From Amyelois transitella (taxonomy: Eukaryota > Arthropoda > Insecta > Lepidoptera > Pyralidae): a stretch of 64,000 nt of DNA. How positions within the stretch are numbered: the first letter of the stretch is position 1; every line of letters starts with the position of its first letter. A program made the translations under genes and the position numbers. The notes under the pieces are model-generated. The model was not told the DNA's origin, did no database searches, and saw only the letters and a list, made by a program, of their open reading frames with translations. The stretch lies in assembly GCF_032362555.1 (NCBI RefSeq), contig NC_083527.1:7564001-7628000 (forward strand), read 5' to 3'. Positions 1 to 11,100 of the stretch are shown one piece after another.

Positions 1-230
1 ATAACAAAAAGCACAATTATGAAGTTTTCGCATATGATTTTCAGTAAACTTACTTGTCAACTAATTATAATGGTTAACCAAAAAAAAAACAAAATCAAAA
101 TGTAAGTATACCTAAAGAGAATACAATAATAAAATGTAATGGACAGGAAAAAGAATAAGGTTATCTAGAACGAATAAACTCCTTATAACTAGTAAGTAAC
201 ATCTCACTAACAACTGAGTTAATAACTGAG

Positions 231-3113
231 TTAGGGAACCATGTCAAACCAACGTTTGCATAGTTTATTTTTGAATGTATTAACGCTCGAGTTAAATAAA
301 TCAAGTTCATCAATATTTGTGCACCTATTAAGAGACTCAGAAGCACGCAAAAAGAATGTATTTTTTCTGTAGTTTGTGGCACATTGAGGTATAAACAAAA
401 TGTTAGGATTTCTCATAGTTCTATTTGAAACTCTTAGATTGATCCTTGATAAGAGATAAGGCGCATTAACTTTAGATTGCGCTATTTTTACAAGTTGCAC
501 AATGTCTGCAATATTACGTCTTTCTCTTAGTGGCAGTAAGTGATGTTTCTTACATCTCTCACTATAACCCTCCACGTAATGACCGCTTTTATTCTGTATG
601 TATCTCAACAACCTACGCTGAATAGACTCAATTCTGTCGATATAAATATTGTATTGAGGATTCCATACCTGAGAACAGTATTCAAGTATACTACGAACAA
701 AGGAACAATACAAATTTTTTATTAATTTAATAGAAGAAAACTGCGAACAAGATCTGATGATGAATCCCAACGATTTACTTGCTTTCTTCACAATAACATC
801 TACATGGTCTTCATAAGTTAATTTGGTATCATGCATGACGCCCAGGTCCAGAATTTTGTCTACGCGATTAAATATTTGACCTTTGAGTTTATATTGGAAC
901 AGTGTAGGTTCTAACTTACGAGTGAATGTGATGACATGACATTTAGATACATTCAGGTCCAACTTATTACGCTCGCAATATTCTTCAACTCTTTGCAGAT
1001 CCGATTGTATTAAATTACAATCCTCAACACTATTTACCTTTTTGAAGATTTTCATGTCATCTGCGTATAACAAAAATTCACAATGATCGAAACAAGAAGA
1101 TATATCATTAATAAAGATATTAAACAGCAAAGGGCCTAACAATGATCCTTGGGGTACACCAGAGGGAACCAGACTCCATCTTGATGTATAACCATTTACC
1201 GCAACAGCCTGAGACCGATTTTGTATATAAGAGGTAAACCATCGAAATAAATTTCCATGGATGCCTGCCAAAGATAACTTTTGTAAGAGAATACAATGAT
1301 TTATACGGTCAAATGCTTTACTGAAATCAGTGAAAATGGAATCTACCTGCCCTCCGGACTCCATATGTTCTACTACGTAATCAATAAACGATATTAAATT
1401 AGAATTAGTTGAGCGGTTTTTTAAGAATCCATGTTGCTGGTCAATAAAAATATTTGAAAGGGCATCATAAACTTGTGTATAGACAATACGTTCAAAGATT
1501 TTTTCAAAAATACACAATTTTGAAACCGGACGATAATTTGTGACATCACTTTTATTTCCTTTTTTGTGGACTGGCGTAATAAACGCCGATTTCCATAATT
1601 TTGGAACAACACCATCCTTGATGGACCGCTTGAAGAGTATACTTAGTGGTATTACTAATGCTTTTGCACAATGTACAATAAATATTGGCGAAATATTATC
1701 AGGCCCTGCACCCTTTCTTATATCTATGGACTTAAGCAACTCATAAATATATTCAGGATCAATAGAAATGCCACTAATAGTTTGATATTGGTTAATATTA
1801 GGCGTGTTGCCGCAATAGGATACGTCCTCTTGAATAGAGGAGTTAGACATAAATATCGACTCAAAGTATGTTGCAAAAAGATCACATACTTCTTCTCCAG
1901 AGTCAGCCGATTGATTATTATATGTCATAGTAGCAGGAAGCGAGTTACATCCATTTTTATTAGATTTAATAAAAGACCAAAAAAGTTTAGGATTTTCTCC
2001 TATTGAATTCTCAGTATGTTTTATATATTCAGTATAACATCTCTGCTCTAAGGACTTTGCTCTTTTACGAAGTAACGAAAATGTGTTATAATCAGATGTA
2101 TTACGGTATTTACGGAATTTCAATAAAAATTTAAATTTCTCCTTTAAAACTTTTTTTAAAGCAGCATTATACCACGGCGGATACGAATTTGGTTGAATAA
2201 TTTTGCTAGGTATGTGCTTATCTCTAATATCATATAGGCATTGATAAAAATATGTTACTGCACTTTCTAAACTTTCGCTATTTAAGCACACATCCCAGTC
2301 GATTTCCATTAAGAGTGAATTAATTTTATCATAATCACCGGACTCATAAAAATATTTTAGCTTAGGTTTTACTTTCTGAACTTCAACGGTGGATAAAGGT
2401 AAATAAATATTTAACGTTTTATGATGGTCGTCCTCGGGTACCAACGGATCCTCACAACAATCAACCAATAGATCAGTATTGCTAAATACCAAGTCCAATA
2501 TCCGGCTTTTGCTAACATTCCGGAAATGATTAAATTGTATTAAATTACACTCCGAAATGGTATCAAAAAAATATACCTGGCTTTCGCCCGCTATCCCCGA
2601 TGGCTGCAATTCTCCACCAACATGCGACCAATCAACGTTGCTTAAATTAAAGTCTCCTAATATAACAAAGAAATCATTAGGGTTTGAATTTACGATCATG
2701 GATAATCTGTCTGAGAAATTTTGCAGTTGGCTATTGAACGAATATCCATGTTTTTCCGAGCATAAATAAATAGTACAAAAGTGTGTCTTTTTAAGTTGCC
2801 GGTCGCTCATGCGTTGCGTAACAGTTACCCACAGGTCCTCGGCGGTGGAGCTCCACTCAGGACGACCTACCGCGGCTAAATCGCGTCGCGTAGCACAAAT
2901 CACTCCTCCTCCAAGTTTTTCTAAAGTACGTGAATACAACCTGTCATTCCTCCACACAATGTACCTATCATCAAACAATTCATTATCACAAATGCCATCT
3001 TTCAACCAAGTTTCTGTAATCGATATGACGTCATATTGATTCATCAATAAATTCCGTTTAAAAATGTGTGTTTTGCTTCTTAATCCTCTGGTATTTTGAT
3101 AATAAATGCTCAT
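231..3113 (-). CDS. LINE ORF2: endonuclease and reverse transcriptase
   Basis: A 960-residue uninterrupted polyprotein. The N-terminal apurinic-type endonuclease (about 1-235) shows YYQNTRGLRSK, ITETWLKD, LGDFNLSNVDW and DDHHKTL (catalytic Asn, Glu, Asp, His). The reverse transcriptase (about 470-740) shows PDNISPIFI, NYRPVSKL, FTDFSKAFDRINH, GVPQGSLLGPLLFNIFINDI and the catalytic LLYADDMKIF. The C-terminal region has the usual thumb and HPLRERRNIADI-like section (LLPLRERRNIAD). It would copy its own RNA by target-primed reverse transcription. The length is normal for CR1/jockey elements. Confidence 0.93.
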   Translation of the reverse strand: MSIYYQNTRGLRSKTHIFKRNLLMNQYDVISITETWLKDGICDNELFDDRYIVWRNDRLYSRTLEKLGGGVICATRRDLAAVGRPEWSSTAEDLWVTVTQRMSDRQLKKTHFCTIYLCSEKHGYSFNSQLQNFSDRLSMIVNSNPNDFFVILGDFNLSNVDWSHVGGELQPSGIAGESQVYFFDTISECNLIQFNHFRNVSKSRILDLVFSNTDLLVDCCEDPLVPEDDHHKTLNIYLPLSTVEVQKVKPKLKYFYESGDYDKINSLLMEIDWDVCLNSESLESAVTYFYQCLYDIRDKHIPSKIIQPNSYPPWYNAALKKVLKEKFKFLLKFRKYRNTSDYNTFSLLRKRAKSLEQRCYTEYIKHTENSIGENPKLFWSFIKSNKNGCNSLPATMTYNNQSADSGEEVCDLFATYFESIFMSNSSIQEDVSYCGNTPNINQYQTISGISIDPEYIYELLKSIDIRKGAGPDNISPIFIVHCAKALVIPLSILFKRSIKDGVVPKLWKSAFITPVHKKGNKSDVTNYRPVSKLCIFEKIFERIVYTQVYDALSNIFIDQQHGFLKNRSTNSNLISFIDYVVEHMESGGQVDSIFTDFSKAFDRINHCILLQKLSLAGIHGNLFRWFTSYIQNRSQAVAVNGYTSRWSLVPSGVPQGSLLGPLLFNIFINDISSCFDHCEFLLYADDMKIFKKVNSVEDCNLIQSDLQRVEEYCERNKLDLNVSKCHVITFTRKLEPTLFQYKLKGQIFNRVDKILDLGVMHDTKLTYEDHVDVIVKKASKSLGFIIRSCSQFSSIKLIKNLYCSFVRSILEYCSQVWNPQYNIYIDRIESIQRRLLRYIQNKSGHYVEGYSERCKKHHLLPLRERRNIADIVQLVKIAQSKVNAPYLLSRINLRVSNRTMRNPNILFIPQCATNYRKNTFFLRASESLNRCTNIDELDLFNSSVNTFKNKLCKRWFDMVP

Positions 3114-3117
3114 TTTA

Positions 3118-3696
3118 TCAAGGCCCGGAAATATTTAAGCAATAACTAAATAGAAACAAACTAAAGCAAAACACTTTTCTCATAAAACACGTAATGATGA
3201 ATATAGTACCTAATAGATGAGTAATATGAGTATAATATTGATTTATTATAATAATAAATATTCCTAATTTGCAACAATGTAATAAACTATAGATTATACA
3301 AGGATAACATAAATAACTCGAAATTTCACTCAATGTGTTCATTAACACACGCAAATAATGACCATCAGCGTAGGCATTAGAGTATACATACAACAAGTAA
3401 TAATGTAAAATCGAATCATACCTGTTACTAAGGCACATTTGTATTAGTGCGACGAGTACAGATAAGAGTTGCCACACAGAACCTTTACACGCAATATTGA
3501 CCCTAATTGAAAATGCATAAACGAGCGAAAAATGTAAGCGCATATCCGTACTTACTCCGTTTAGATAATTAATGCCACAACCCATTGTAAACAATATTTC
3601 CGAGAATCCCAATTCACGTAAACAACACATGGTTCCCAAACTGAAAATTAAGTTATTATCTATTAGTATGAAAAACGTAAGACAAAAATAAATCAT
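3118..3696 (-). CDS. LINE middle frame: 192-residue hydrophobic protein of unknown function
   Basis: An open frame of 192 codons lying exactly between ORF1 and ORF2. Its ATG overlaps the ORF1 stop as ATGA, and its TGA is followed by 4 bases (TAAA) and then the ORF2 ATG. The product is rich in Leu, Ile, Phe, Tyr and Cys, with several stretches that could span a membrane (for example MIYFCLTFFILIDNNLIF and LGIFIIIINQYY). I recognise no family. It could instead be an AT-rich spacer that happens to be open, since AT-rich codons give hydrophobic residues. The packing at both ends is the main argument for it being translated. Confidence 0.4.
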   Translation of the reverse strand: MIYFCLTFFILIDNNLIFSLGTMCCLRELGFSEILFTMGCGINYLNGVSTDMRLHFSLVYAFSIRVNIACKGSVWQLLSVLVALIQMCLSNRYDSILHYYLLYVYSNAYADGHYLRVLMNTLSEISSYLCYPCIIYSLLHCCKLGIFIIIINQYYTHITHLLGTIFIITCFMRKVFCFSLFLFSYCLNISGP

Positions 3697-4679
3697 GTTA
3701 TTTTTTGTAAGTCTTTTTCGCTTTTTATAAAAATTATCGGTGATGAATCCGTTCTTCGGACCATAATTTTACAATATTTGACCCAAACATATTGAAAATT
3801 ATTTTCTTTCGCCAAAGATTTTGCCCTTCTTAGCAGTTCTTTATTAAACTGAGTCAAATGATCATTGACATAGAAGCTTCCCGCCGTGCCGAAGCCCAAA
3901 TTCAAGAGGTTAAGTTCTTTATTCTTCCTTGCTAATGCTACAAACTCGTCTTTGGTGTAGCGGTTGTTGAGAGATACCACTATTGGTTTCTCAGAAGCTG
4001 CAGACCGTGTGGGAATACGTGCAATGTAGTTAATATCTTCTTTCCTCACCGAGAAGTTGCACAAAGATGTGATTCTATTTATAATTTCATAAAGATTTTC
4101 ATTTTTCTTTAGAGGGATTCCTCGAATTTCCACATTGTTGGCCCTAGCCCATTGGTCCCTTTCCCGAAGTTCCTGCTTCAGCTTATTTATTTCTTCTTTT
4201 AAAACAGGGACTTCCTCTGCTACCTTCTGTACTTCTACAACTTGTGCTTCTATGGCATTAACTTTGACACAAAAACTATTTAACCTCTCGTGAGCCATCT
4301 CCACTGATTCTTTTAGGCTCCCAACATCACGTTTTATAATTTTTACATCTTCAGCTACAGATGCAAATGTGGCAAGTTGGAGCATGATTTTATTCAACTG
4401 ATCCTGCATCCTATCCAATTGGCTAGGTTGTGGAGATAAGGCACCTGATTGTGACGATCCAGATTTACATTTGGGACATTTCCATGTATTCTTCCTGTCG
4501 CCGAGCTTACGGTATCCAGCTTCAGTAACTCCAGAACAAGAGAAGTCATAGTGCTGTTTACAAGCACTACAAATGGTTCCCTCGGAGTGCTGACTGCCAC
4601 AACTAGCGCAGGTATACATTATTTTATTTTGAGTCACGAAAGTTTGAGATCCACTGATTTTTAACAAGTAAACGTTCAC
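3693..4679 (-). CDS. LINE ORF1: PHD-type zinc finger, coiled coil, FP-like C-terminal domain
   Basis: A 328-residue RNA-binding/chaperone-type ORF1. Residues about 23-72 have a PHD-like Cys/His spacing (CASC, CSAC, H, CPKC). Residues about 85-185 look like a coiled coil, with regular hydrophobic heptads. The C-terminal third (from about RANNVEIRGIPLKKNENL to KSEKDLQKI) resembles the L1 ORF1 RRM/C-terminal fold and the related FP-protein C-terminal domain, with motifs FYVNDHLTQFNKELLRRAK and WVKYCKIMVRR. The TGA stop overlaps the ATG of the next frame (ATGA). Confidence 0.82.
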   Translation of the reverse strand: MNVYLLKISGSQTFVTQNKIMYTCASCGSQHSEGTICSACKQHYDFSCSGVTEAGYRKLGDRKNTWKCPKCKSGSSQSGALSPQPSQLDRMQDQLNKIMLQLATFASVAEDVKIIKRDVGSLKESVEMAHERLNSFCVKVNAIEAQVVEVQKVAEEVPVLKEEINKLKQELRERDQWARANNVEIRGIPLKKNENLYEIINRITSLCNFSVRKEDINYIARIPTRSAASEKPIVVSLNNRYTKDEFVALARKNKELNLLNLGFGTAGSFYVNDHLTQFNKELLRRAKSLAKENNFQYVWVKYCKIMVRRTDSSPIIFIKSEKDLQKIT

Positions 4680-4989
4680 TCACTGTTGCAACGATAACGA
4701 GACTATAATATACGACACCAAGAGAAGTTATAAGCAATTGTCACTCATTAATAATATATATAGAATTATAATAAAAATAAATTAAATTAAGAGGATAACA
4801 AAAACACGTCTAACTTTTTTAGCTGCTACCCGCCAAAAAAAAGTAGTAAATAGTGTAGAGGAAGCGGGACAAGTCTGTAAGGATCGTGTCAAGTAGAAAC
4901 CAATAGTCTGTGCTTACCCCAATGGGAGACAGGCATGATAGTGTGTATGTATGATTCCAGTGACAGTCGCTAGCTAATACTCGGCATAC

Positions 4990-5152
4990 CTGCACCGTTG
5001 ATCGCAGGGCTGGTCCTCCAGGCACTCGTCCACGTCGGCGCAGGCCGCGCCGCGCGCCCGCCAGCCCGCGCGGCACCAGCAGCCGCGCCCCACGGCCAGC
5101 TCCGAGCAGTTGTGCGCGCACCCGCCGTTGTTCACCAGGCACTCGTTTATGT
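4990..5152 (-). CDS. LRP1: LRP1 EGF pair after cluster III (last exon in window)
   Basis: The exon encodes [34 protein letters not shown] and [17 protein letters not shown]. This is an EGF followed by the start of a calcium-binding EGF, as expected before propeller 7 of LRP1. It ends in phase 2 at donor GTATGCC. The rest of the gene is beyond the left edge, across an intron occupied by a LINE. Confidence 0.85.
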
Positions 5153-8100
5153 CTAAACAAATACGTTCCCGTATCATTTTCTACCGACAGTTCGTTTACA
5201 TTTTTGCATCATTTTCTATTTATCTTTATCATTGCTGCCTTACCTAACACAAGAAATGTATCGTATCTATGTGTACATTTCAACAGACTTCAAAATGAAA
5301 GGTTATTTGGACTATGTTTTGTTTATTGGTTGCACGTCTACAGCTATACTACTAAGTACGAAGTCCACTTTGCGCACATCATCTCTGTCTACGCTTTGTC
5401 GACGCATTCTACTTAATGCTAAAGTTTTTTATTCTTTCATTCAAAATCTACTGGACGGATTTTTAGGAAATTTAGCACCCGGATAGTATATCCCTAAACT
5501 GCCATCAGCTAGTGTAAAAAATAAGATACAGTACTGCATCCGGCCTCGTCGCTGTAGTCGCCGCAGTCGTCCTCGCCGTCGCACAGCGCGGCGCGCGGCA
5601 CGCACGCGCCGCCGCGGCAGCGCCACTGCGCCCGCGCGCACGCGCCGCGCCCGCCCGCCGCGCCCGACTCGCCGCCGAGTGCCGACTGGTACGAGCTGCA
5701 CATAGCGGGGTCTTCGTCGGAGCCTGCGCCTGTTGTTACAATACATCGGCAAATTCAGTGCACCGGTTAGTTTCGGTCATGTGACAGACATCGCCGAGTT
5801 TTAACTAATGGCAAGGGATAACTGAAAATATCATTATGGGAATAAATAAAAAAACAATAACAGATAACCTGACTTGAAACCCTTAGGTAAATCCGATATA
5901 TGAATCTTTAAATTTAAACTTTCGAGGTGCATTATATTATACTATTAATAAATACGGACTCTGTTAGTGTGTATAGTGGCGGTAGTTGGCGTGTTAACAA
6001 CTAGGCGGTAGAAACCGCGTAAGCCTTAGTATTACCTTCTCCTAATCCATCTAAACAATGATCCCTTCCGTCGCACACAGCATTGGCGGGCACGCACCGG
6101 CCGCTACAGTAGATAGCGCCCCGCGCCGGGCACAGGGCCCGGGGCGCGGCGGGGGACAGCGGGTCGGGGGACAGCGGGTCGGGGGACAGCGGGTCGGGGG
6201 ACTCCGTGGCGGGGGGCAGCATGCCGGGGTACAGCGCGGGGCAGCCCGCCGGCTCGTCGGAGCCGTCCGCGCAGTCGCGGTCACCGTCGCAGTATAGACT
6301 CTGCAAGATTTGTACAACATATTCAAGTTATGAATTAAATCCCCTATACTATCATGCTGCTCGTATTGGCCAATTTACATGATTTTTAAACTTTGTCAAC
6401 GTCCGTAATGAATGCCGCACAAAATTCATACTCGAGAAGTGCAAGTAAACAAACAAATTACCACCAGTCCGCTATAAATAAAAAAATCTAATCAATATAT
6501 CATTGATCATATACACCATTCTATGTAGTGTAGTAGTGAGCACTTTGGAGTTGGTCCTTCAAGCCGGATTATACCCTATTTTTTTTCTAGGTGTAATTGC
6601 TGTCTGAAGTTCCAGTAGCATTGGTACAGTGATAGTTGGAGTTTGTCCTTGAAGCCAGATAATACCTTATTTTTTCTCTAGTTGAAATTGCATTCGAAGT
6701 TTCAGAGGCGTAGGTACACCCGCGATCTAATGGTCTTTATAAGAAAATACAGTAGGCAACTTACCATGCGTAAACAGCGGCCAGAAGCGCGACAAACGAA
6801 CCCTGCGCACGCGCAGTCGCGCTCGTCCTCTCCTCGAGGACAGTCGCTGGCGCCGTCACAGCGGGCTGATAAAGGAACGCATGCGCCACTAGCGCCGCAC
6901 GTGAACTGCGAAGCTAGGCACGTGATGTTGGTGTGCCCTGCAATGAAAACCAACTAGGTATGAGCTGCACCACATTGGCTTTTATTGCGGTTCCGTCGGG
7001 AGAGGGTAAGTCAGGCAATTACTTAGAGCGTTTCGTATTTAACCACGTTATTCTTTCCAGGGCCCAAGACTTTTCACCTCTAACTACTAATTACTTCTCA
7101 AATAAACAAGTATTAATCATAACTACAGATTGTCTGTTGTTCAGCCAGTTTGCGGAAAAAAAAACAATTGTTTTTTTTTTTTTGTTGACGTAAAAAGTGA
7201 ATAATTTTTAAATTGGAATAAGAAACATTGAGTTAAATCATAGAGATTTGAAGGAAGCCTTTGAGACAAATATTGGATAACTCAGACTCACGACAGTGTA
7301 AAGTCTCGTCTGCGCCGTCGCTGCAGTCGGCGTGTCCGTCACAGCGCCACGACAACGGGATGCATTCTAATGGATCGCGGGAACAGGTGAACTGGTCCCA
7401 CGCGCATCCCGCGGGAATCTCTTCCGTTGTTACATCTGTCGGAACAAATTTACAGAGTCAGAATTCTATTTCGTAGAAGTTATTCGATTTAGGGACAAAA
7501 GATGATATGCGAACTAGTGGAGTGAAATCCGAGGATGCCGGAACTGGACTAAGTAGAGACAGAAAAGTCGGAAGGCGGACACCAGGTGCCAAAACCTTCT
7601 ATTGAGGGTGCAACCAGGAACACGCAGAGATGAGAGCGATTCGATTTAGGAACAGACTAAAAATATTCCGGTTATGCGTCGTCGATGTCAGAACAGTCCA
7701 GCTCCGGGTCGGTTAAGCAGAAAGTTCAGTCAGTCACATCAATGTAATTACAGGACTGCAGGATGGGTTATGCTCAGAGAAGAAACAGCTAGATTTAATA
7801 CCCGAACCCGAACATAGATTTAGCGAAGAGGGCGTTTCTTTTGGTCACAACCCGCCAACAAATGTGAGAAAGATGAATTAGAACCATGACCTATTGGCGT
7901 AGAAGGTTCACAATCGTGTTCGTCAGACCCGTCGGGACAGTCGGCGTGGCCGTCGCAGCGCCAGGCGGGCAGGAAGCAGCCGCCGCGCGCGCACGGCCGC
8001 GCGCCCGCGCCCAGCGCGGCGCAGGCGGGCGCGGCGCACGCGCGCTCGTCGCTGGCGTCCGCGCACTGCTGCTCGCCGTCGCAGCGCGCCGACAGCGCCA

Positions 8101-11100
8101 CGCACGCGCCGTCGTCGCATCTGGCGGACAATAATATATGATCGGTAATTTACTTTTCTTATTATATATAAAATTACGATTCTTTCACAAAAAAAATAAG
8201 CAGAGACTCTCTTCATGCAAGAAGATCGGTTCAGGGTACTTCAGCGCAACTTGGGGGAACATGATTGTTTTGTAACAATATTTGATCAAATCGGCGAAAA
8301 GCGAGATTTATGTATGTATGTTTGTAAAGCGATACTTTCGAACCTTTGCTCCGACATTGATTTGATGAAAATTAAAATGTGTGTAGGATCTGTCAATAGA
8401 ATTTTAAAGATCATAAGGGTATCATTTTTTTTGAGACATTCCCAATTCTGTAAAGTATTCGCGAGGTCTAAGTTCGCGGCGCACGACTATCACGCGTATC
8501 TGTGCACATGACGTGGTAACAACAAAGGCAGCAGTACTGGTAGTGGTCCGGCGGACAGTCGCAGTCGGCCTCGTCGGCGGCGTCGTCGCAGTCGGCGCGG
8601 CCGTCGCACACGGCGGCGGCGCGCACGCAGCGCCCGCCCGCGCCGCAGCGCAGCGTGCCCGGCGGACACGCACGGGACGCTGCGAATCAAAACATTCTAT
8701 TATTGGCTATTCATTGTGATATACTTGACTATAAACATTATATTTCCCAGCCTCCCATTTTTAATTTTACTACATTAAAATAGTAGAGCTCTCTTTCTGT
8801 TTATGCAAATGGTAGTGGACATTTCTTTAGAAAAAAGGACCTCATTCTTGTTGATTGCGAATAAGTTTTATTTTTTAGAGGTAGGGTCAGCATTAAGAAT
8901 TCTGAACTTTTTGTAGTGCATGTTAAGGCTCGTATTAAAAAACTACGAACCGAGTGAAAAAACATCGGGTTGCACTCCGACAGTACCAGCAGAGGGGGAA
9001 ACTAGAATATTAAAAGAATATGACACCCGTTGACATATTTTTTGATACCGGATAAGGTTTTACGAATTTTCGAAAAAGTGTACAACGTCGCTAAGAAAGT
9101 AGTCGCATCAGGGATAAGTGAACAATAACTTATAAAAAAAAACAAAAAAAAAAAATAGTGTTCAGTTGAAGAATCAAGTAGACTGACTGCAGTAGTAGAG
9201 GTCCTCGTCGCTGGAGGAGCCGCCGTCGGAGCAGTGCGGCACGCCGTCGCAGGCCAGCGCGCCGGGCACGCACGGGCCCTCCGCGCACGCGAACTGGTCG
9301 CCCGCGCATCTGCCACAATACACGTCTGTGATCACTTGGCCGAGCATGTCGCTGATAGCTTGTAGGCAATAAACATATGTTATCCCCTTCAAAAATGTAA
9401 AGAATTTTGTTGGTCAAGCTGGAGTCAGACGGGAAATGCTTCGTGTAAAAACCTGGTTCACCCAATCCAGGTACATGGTCAAAAAGGCGTACCCTTGACC
9501 TTCTCTTAAAAGGTGAGAATGTAACCGGGATTAACACCAGAAGAGCAATTAAATCGTCAAATGAAAATTTCGCGTGAATATCAACTTCAGCACCAGGTTC
9601 TCCATAAATAAAATATATAATAAGTTGTTATTGTTTGAAGGTAAGATTTACCTGGAATCTTTGGGCATGCAAGCGCGTCCGTCGGCGGCGAGCACGCGGT
9701 CCGCCGAGCACGAGCACGCGGCGCGCCCAGCCGCGTCAGTGCGACAGACTTCTGCGCAGCCGCCGTTCAGGGGGACGCACGGGTCCGGGGAACCTGGGGC
9801 ATAGAGATCATATATTATTTTCATTCCCAACAATATGTACATGTGGAAGAGAAACGTGATGAAATTTGAAAAAATATTTATTTCATATATTTGGATGACC
9901 AGCAGCTAATGTAACTCATTATTGTTAAAATATATTCTATTTTATTAAATAAACATTTAAGAGCCAATTACAGGCCAATTAATTAGAATATTGGTCGACT
10001 TTTGAGCGTCGGTAGTCTTTCAAAAAACTTTAATAAAAGCGCGATACAATGTTTAAATCCTATCGCATCTATATTACGACGAGTGAAAGATCGTTAGGAA
10101 CACGTCGCCATGTATCACATGGGTTTGAACTACCAACTACTCCAAGATCTTGATCACAGGTAGGCTCCGGGCATATCTCCAGAAAGCGGAGGATGTCATT
10201 GTGATTTATCCCCTTATCAAGTCAGGAACATAAGTGACAAATATGATGTCATCGCGTCAGTAGGCCACAAAGAAAAGTATGACACCTTTGTATCGTAGAA
10301 CTTCGAATGTAAGTTTTATATCGACTCAAGTTCTCGTCTTCACCTCAGCAGATCTTGTTTAATTAAACTTCCCACTCCTTGATCCTGCTTGAAACCCGAT
10401 GACGTCTCCACCCCCAGAATTATAATGATTATAATCGCTTTTTAACTAGTCACAACGGTGTGAAGTCAAGGAAAAAATACGGTCAAACTCACAGGTCTGG
10501 TGCTGCGGCGCCACCACCACGATAGCCATGGGTCTCTGCACGTCCCGCCGCAGCGCGATGACGTCGCCCGCGCGCTTGTCCGCGCGGAACACGCCGTGCG
10601 AGATCCAGTCCGTCCAGAACACGTAGTCCCCGAACACTGCCACGTCGAACGGGTGCTCCGCCGACGAGTGGGTCACTATCTGGATTCAAATACAACGTGG
10701 GTTACACGGTTTGTACTTCCATCTAGTGCCAGCGTCCATGGTCTGGTAGCGGAGAAAATGAGCGTGAGTAAGATGCTTTTCTTAAATCAAATTAAAGAAT
10801 GGCTAATCAACTTGAGATTCTTCTATCAAGCAAGTGGCTAGTCACATGTCACTTGCCAATGATACCCAGGCAATATGAGAAACTGCTACCTCTAGTAGGA
10901 GGGACCTCATAGAAGCATGTAACGTCCTTTCCACTAGTCACGATCCTGCACTTCTTTCGCTTCATCAATCTTCAAATGCAGTGATGATCCAAGATTATTT
11001 ATTACACAAGCCTTCGTTTTCCGAAGATGCTATTGACACTCGCCTCATTCCGTAAAATCTGAAGTAGTGTACCTGTCTATGCGAGCCGTCGTAGTCGCAC

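Larger units (their letters stand above)
1..4804 (-). mobile_element. Intact non-LTR retrotransposon (CR1/jockey-like LINE) in an LRP1 intron
   Basis: A LINE in the same orientation as the host gene, with ORF1 (4679-3693), a middle frame (3696-3118) and ORF2 (3113-231). No stops or frameshifts interrupt the coding frames, suggesting a recent insertion. Ends are not certain. A 10-base direct repeat, ataacaaaaa, is at 1-10 and 4795-4804 and could be the target-site duplication, but it is A-rich and may be chance. I see no clear poly-A at the 3' end, so a CR1-like non-poly-A terminus is possible. The clade is assigned only from the ORF style. Confidence 0.82.

Noticed and set aside
161..382. Small frames inside the LINE on other frames or strands (161-382, 540-725, 1421-2006, 2557-3039)
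   Set aside because: They overlap the intact ORF2 and show no family features.
6058..6297. Open frames on the plus strand opposite LRP1 exons (for example 6058-6297, 7886-8134, 13363-13647, 29511-29834)
   Set aside because: They are antisense shadows. GC-rich exons lack stop codons on both strands, giving Arg/Ala/Gly-rich frames with no domains.
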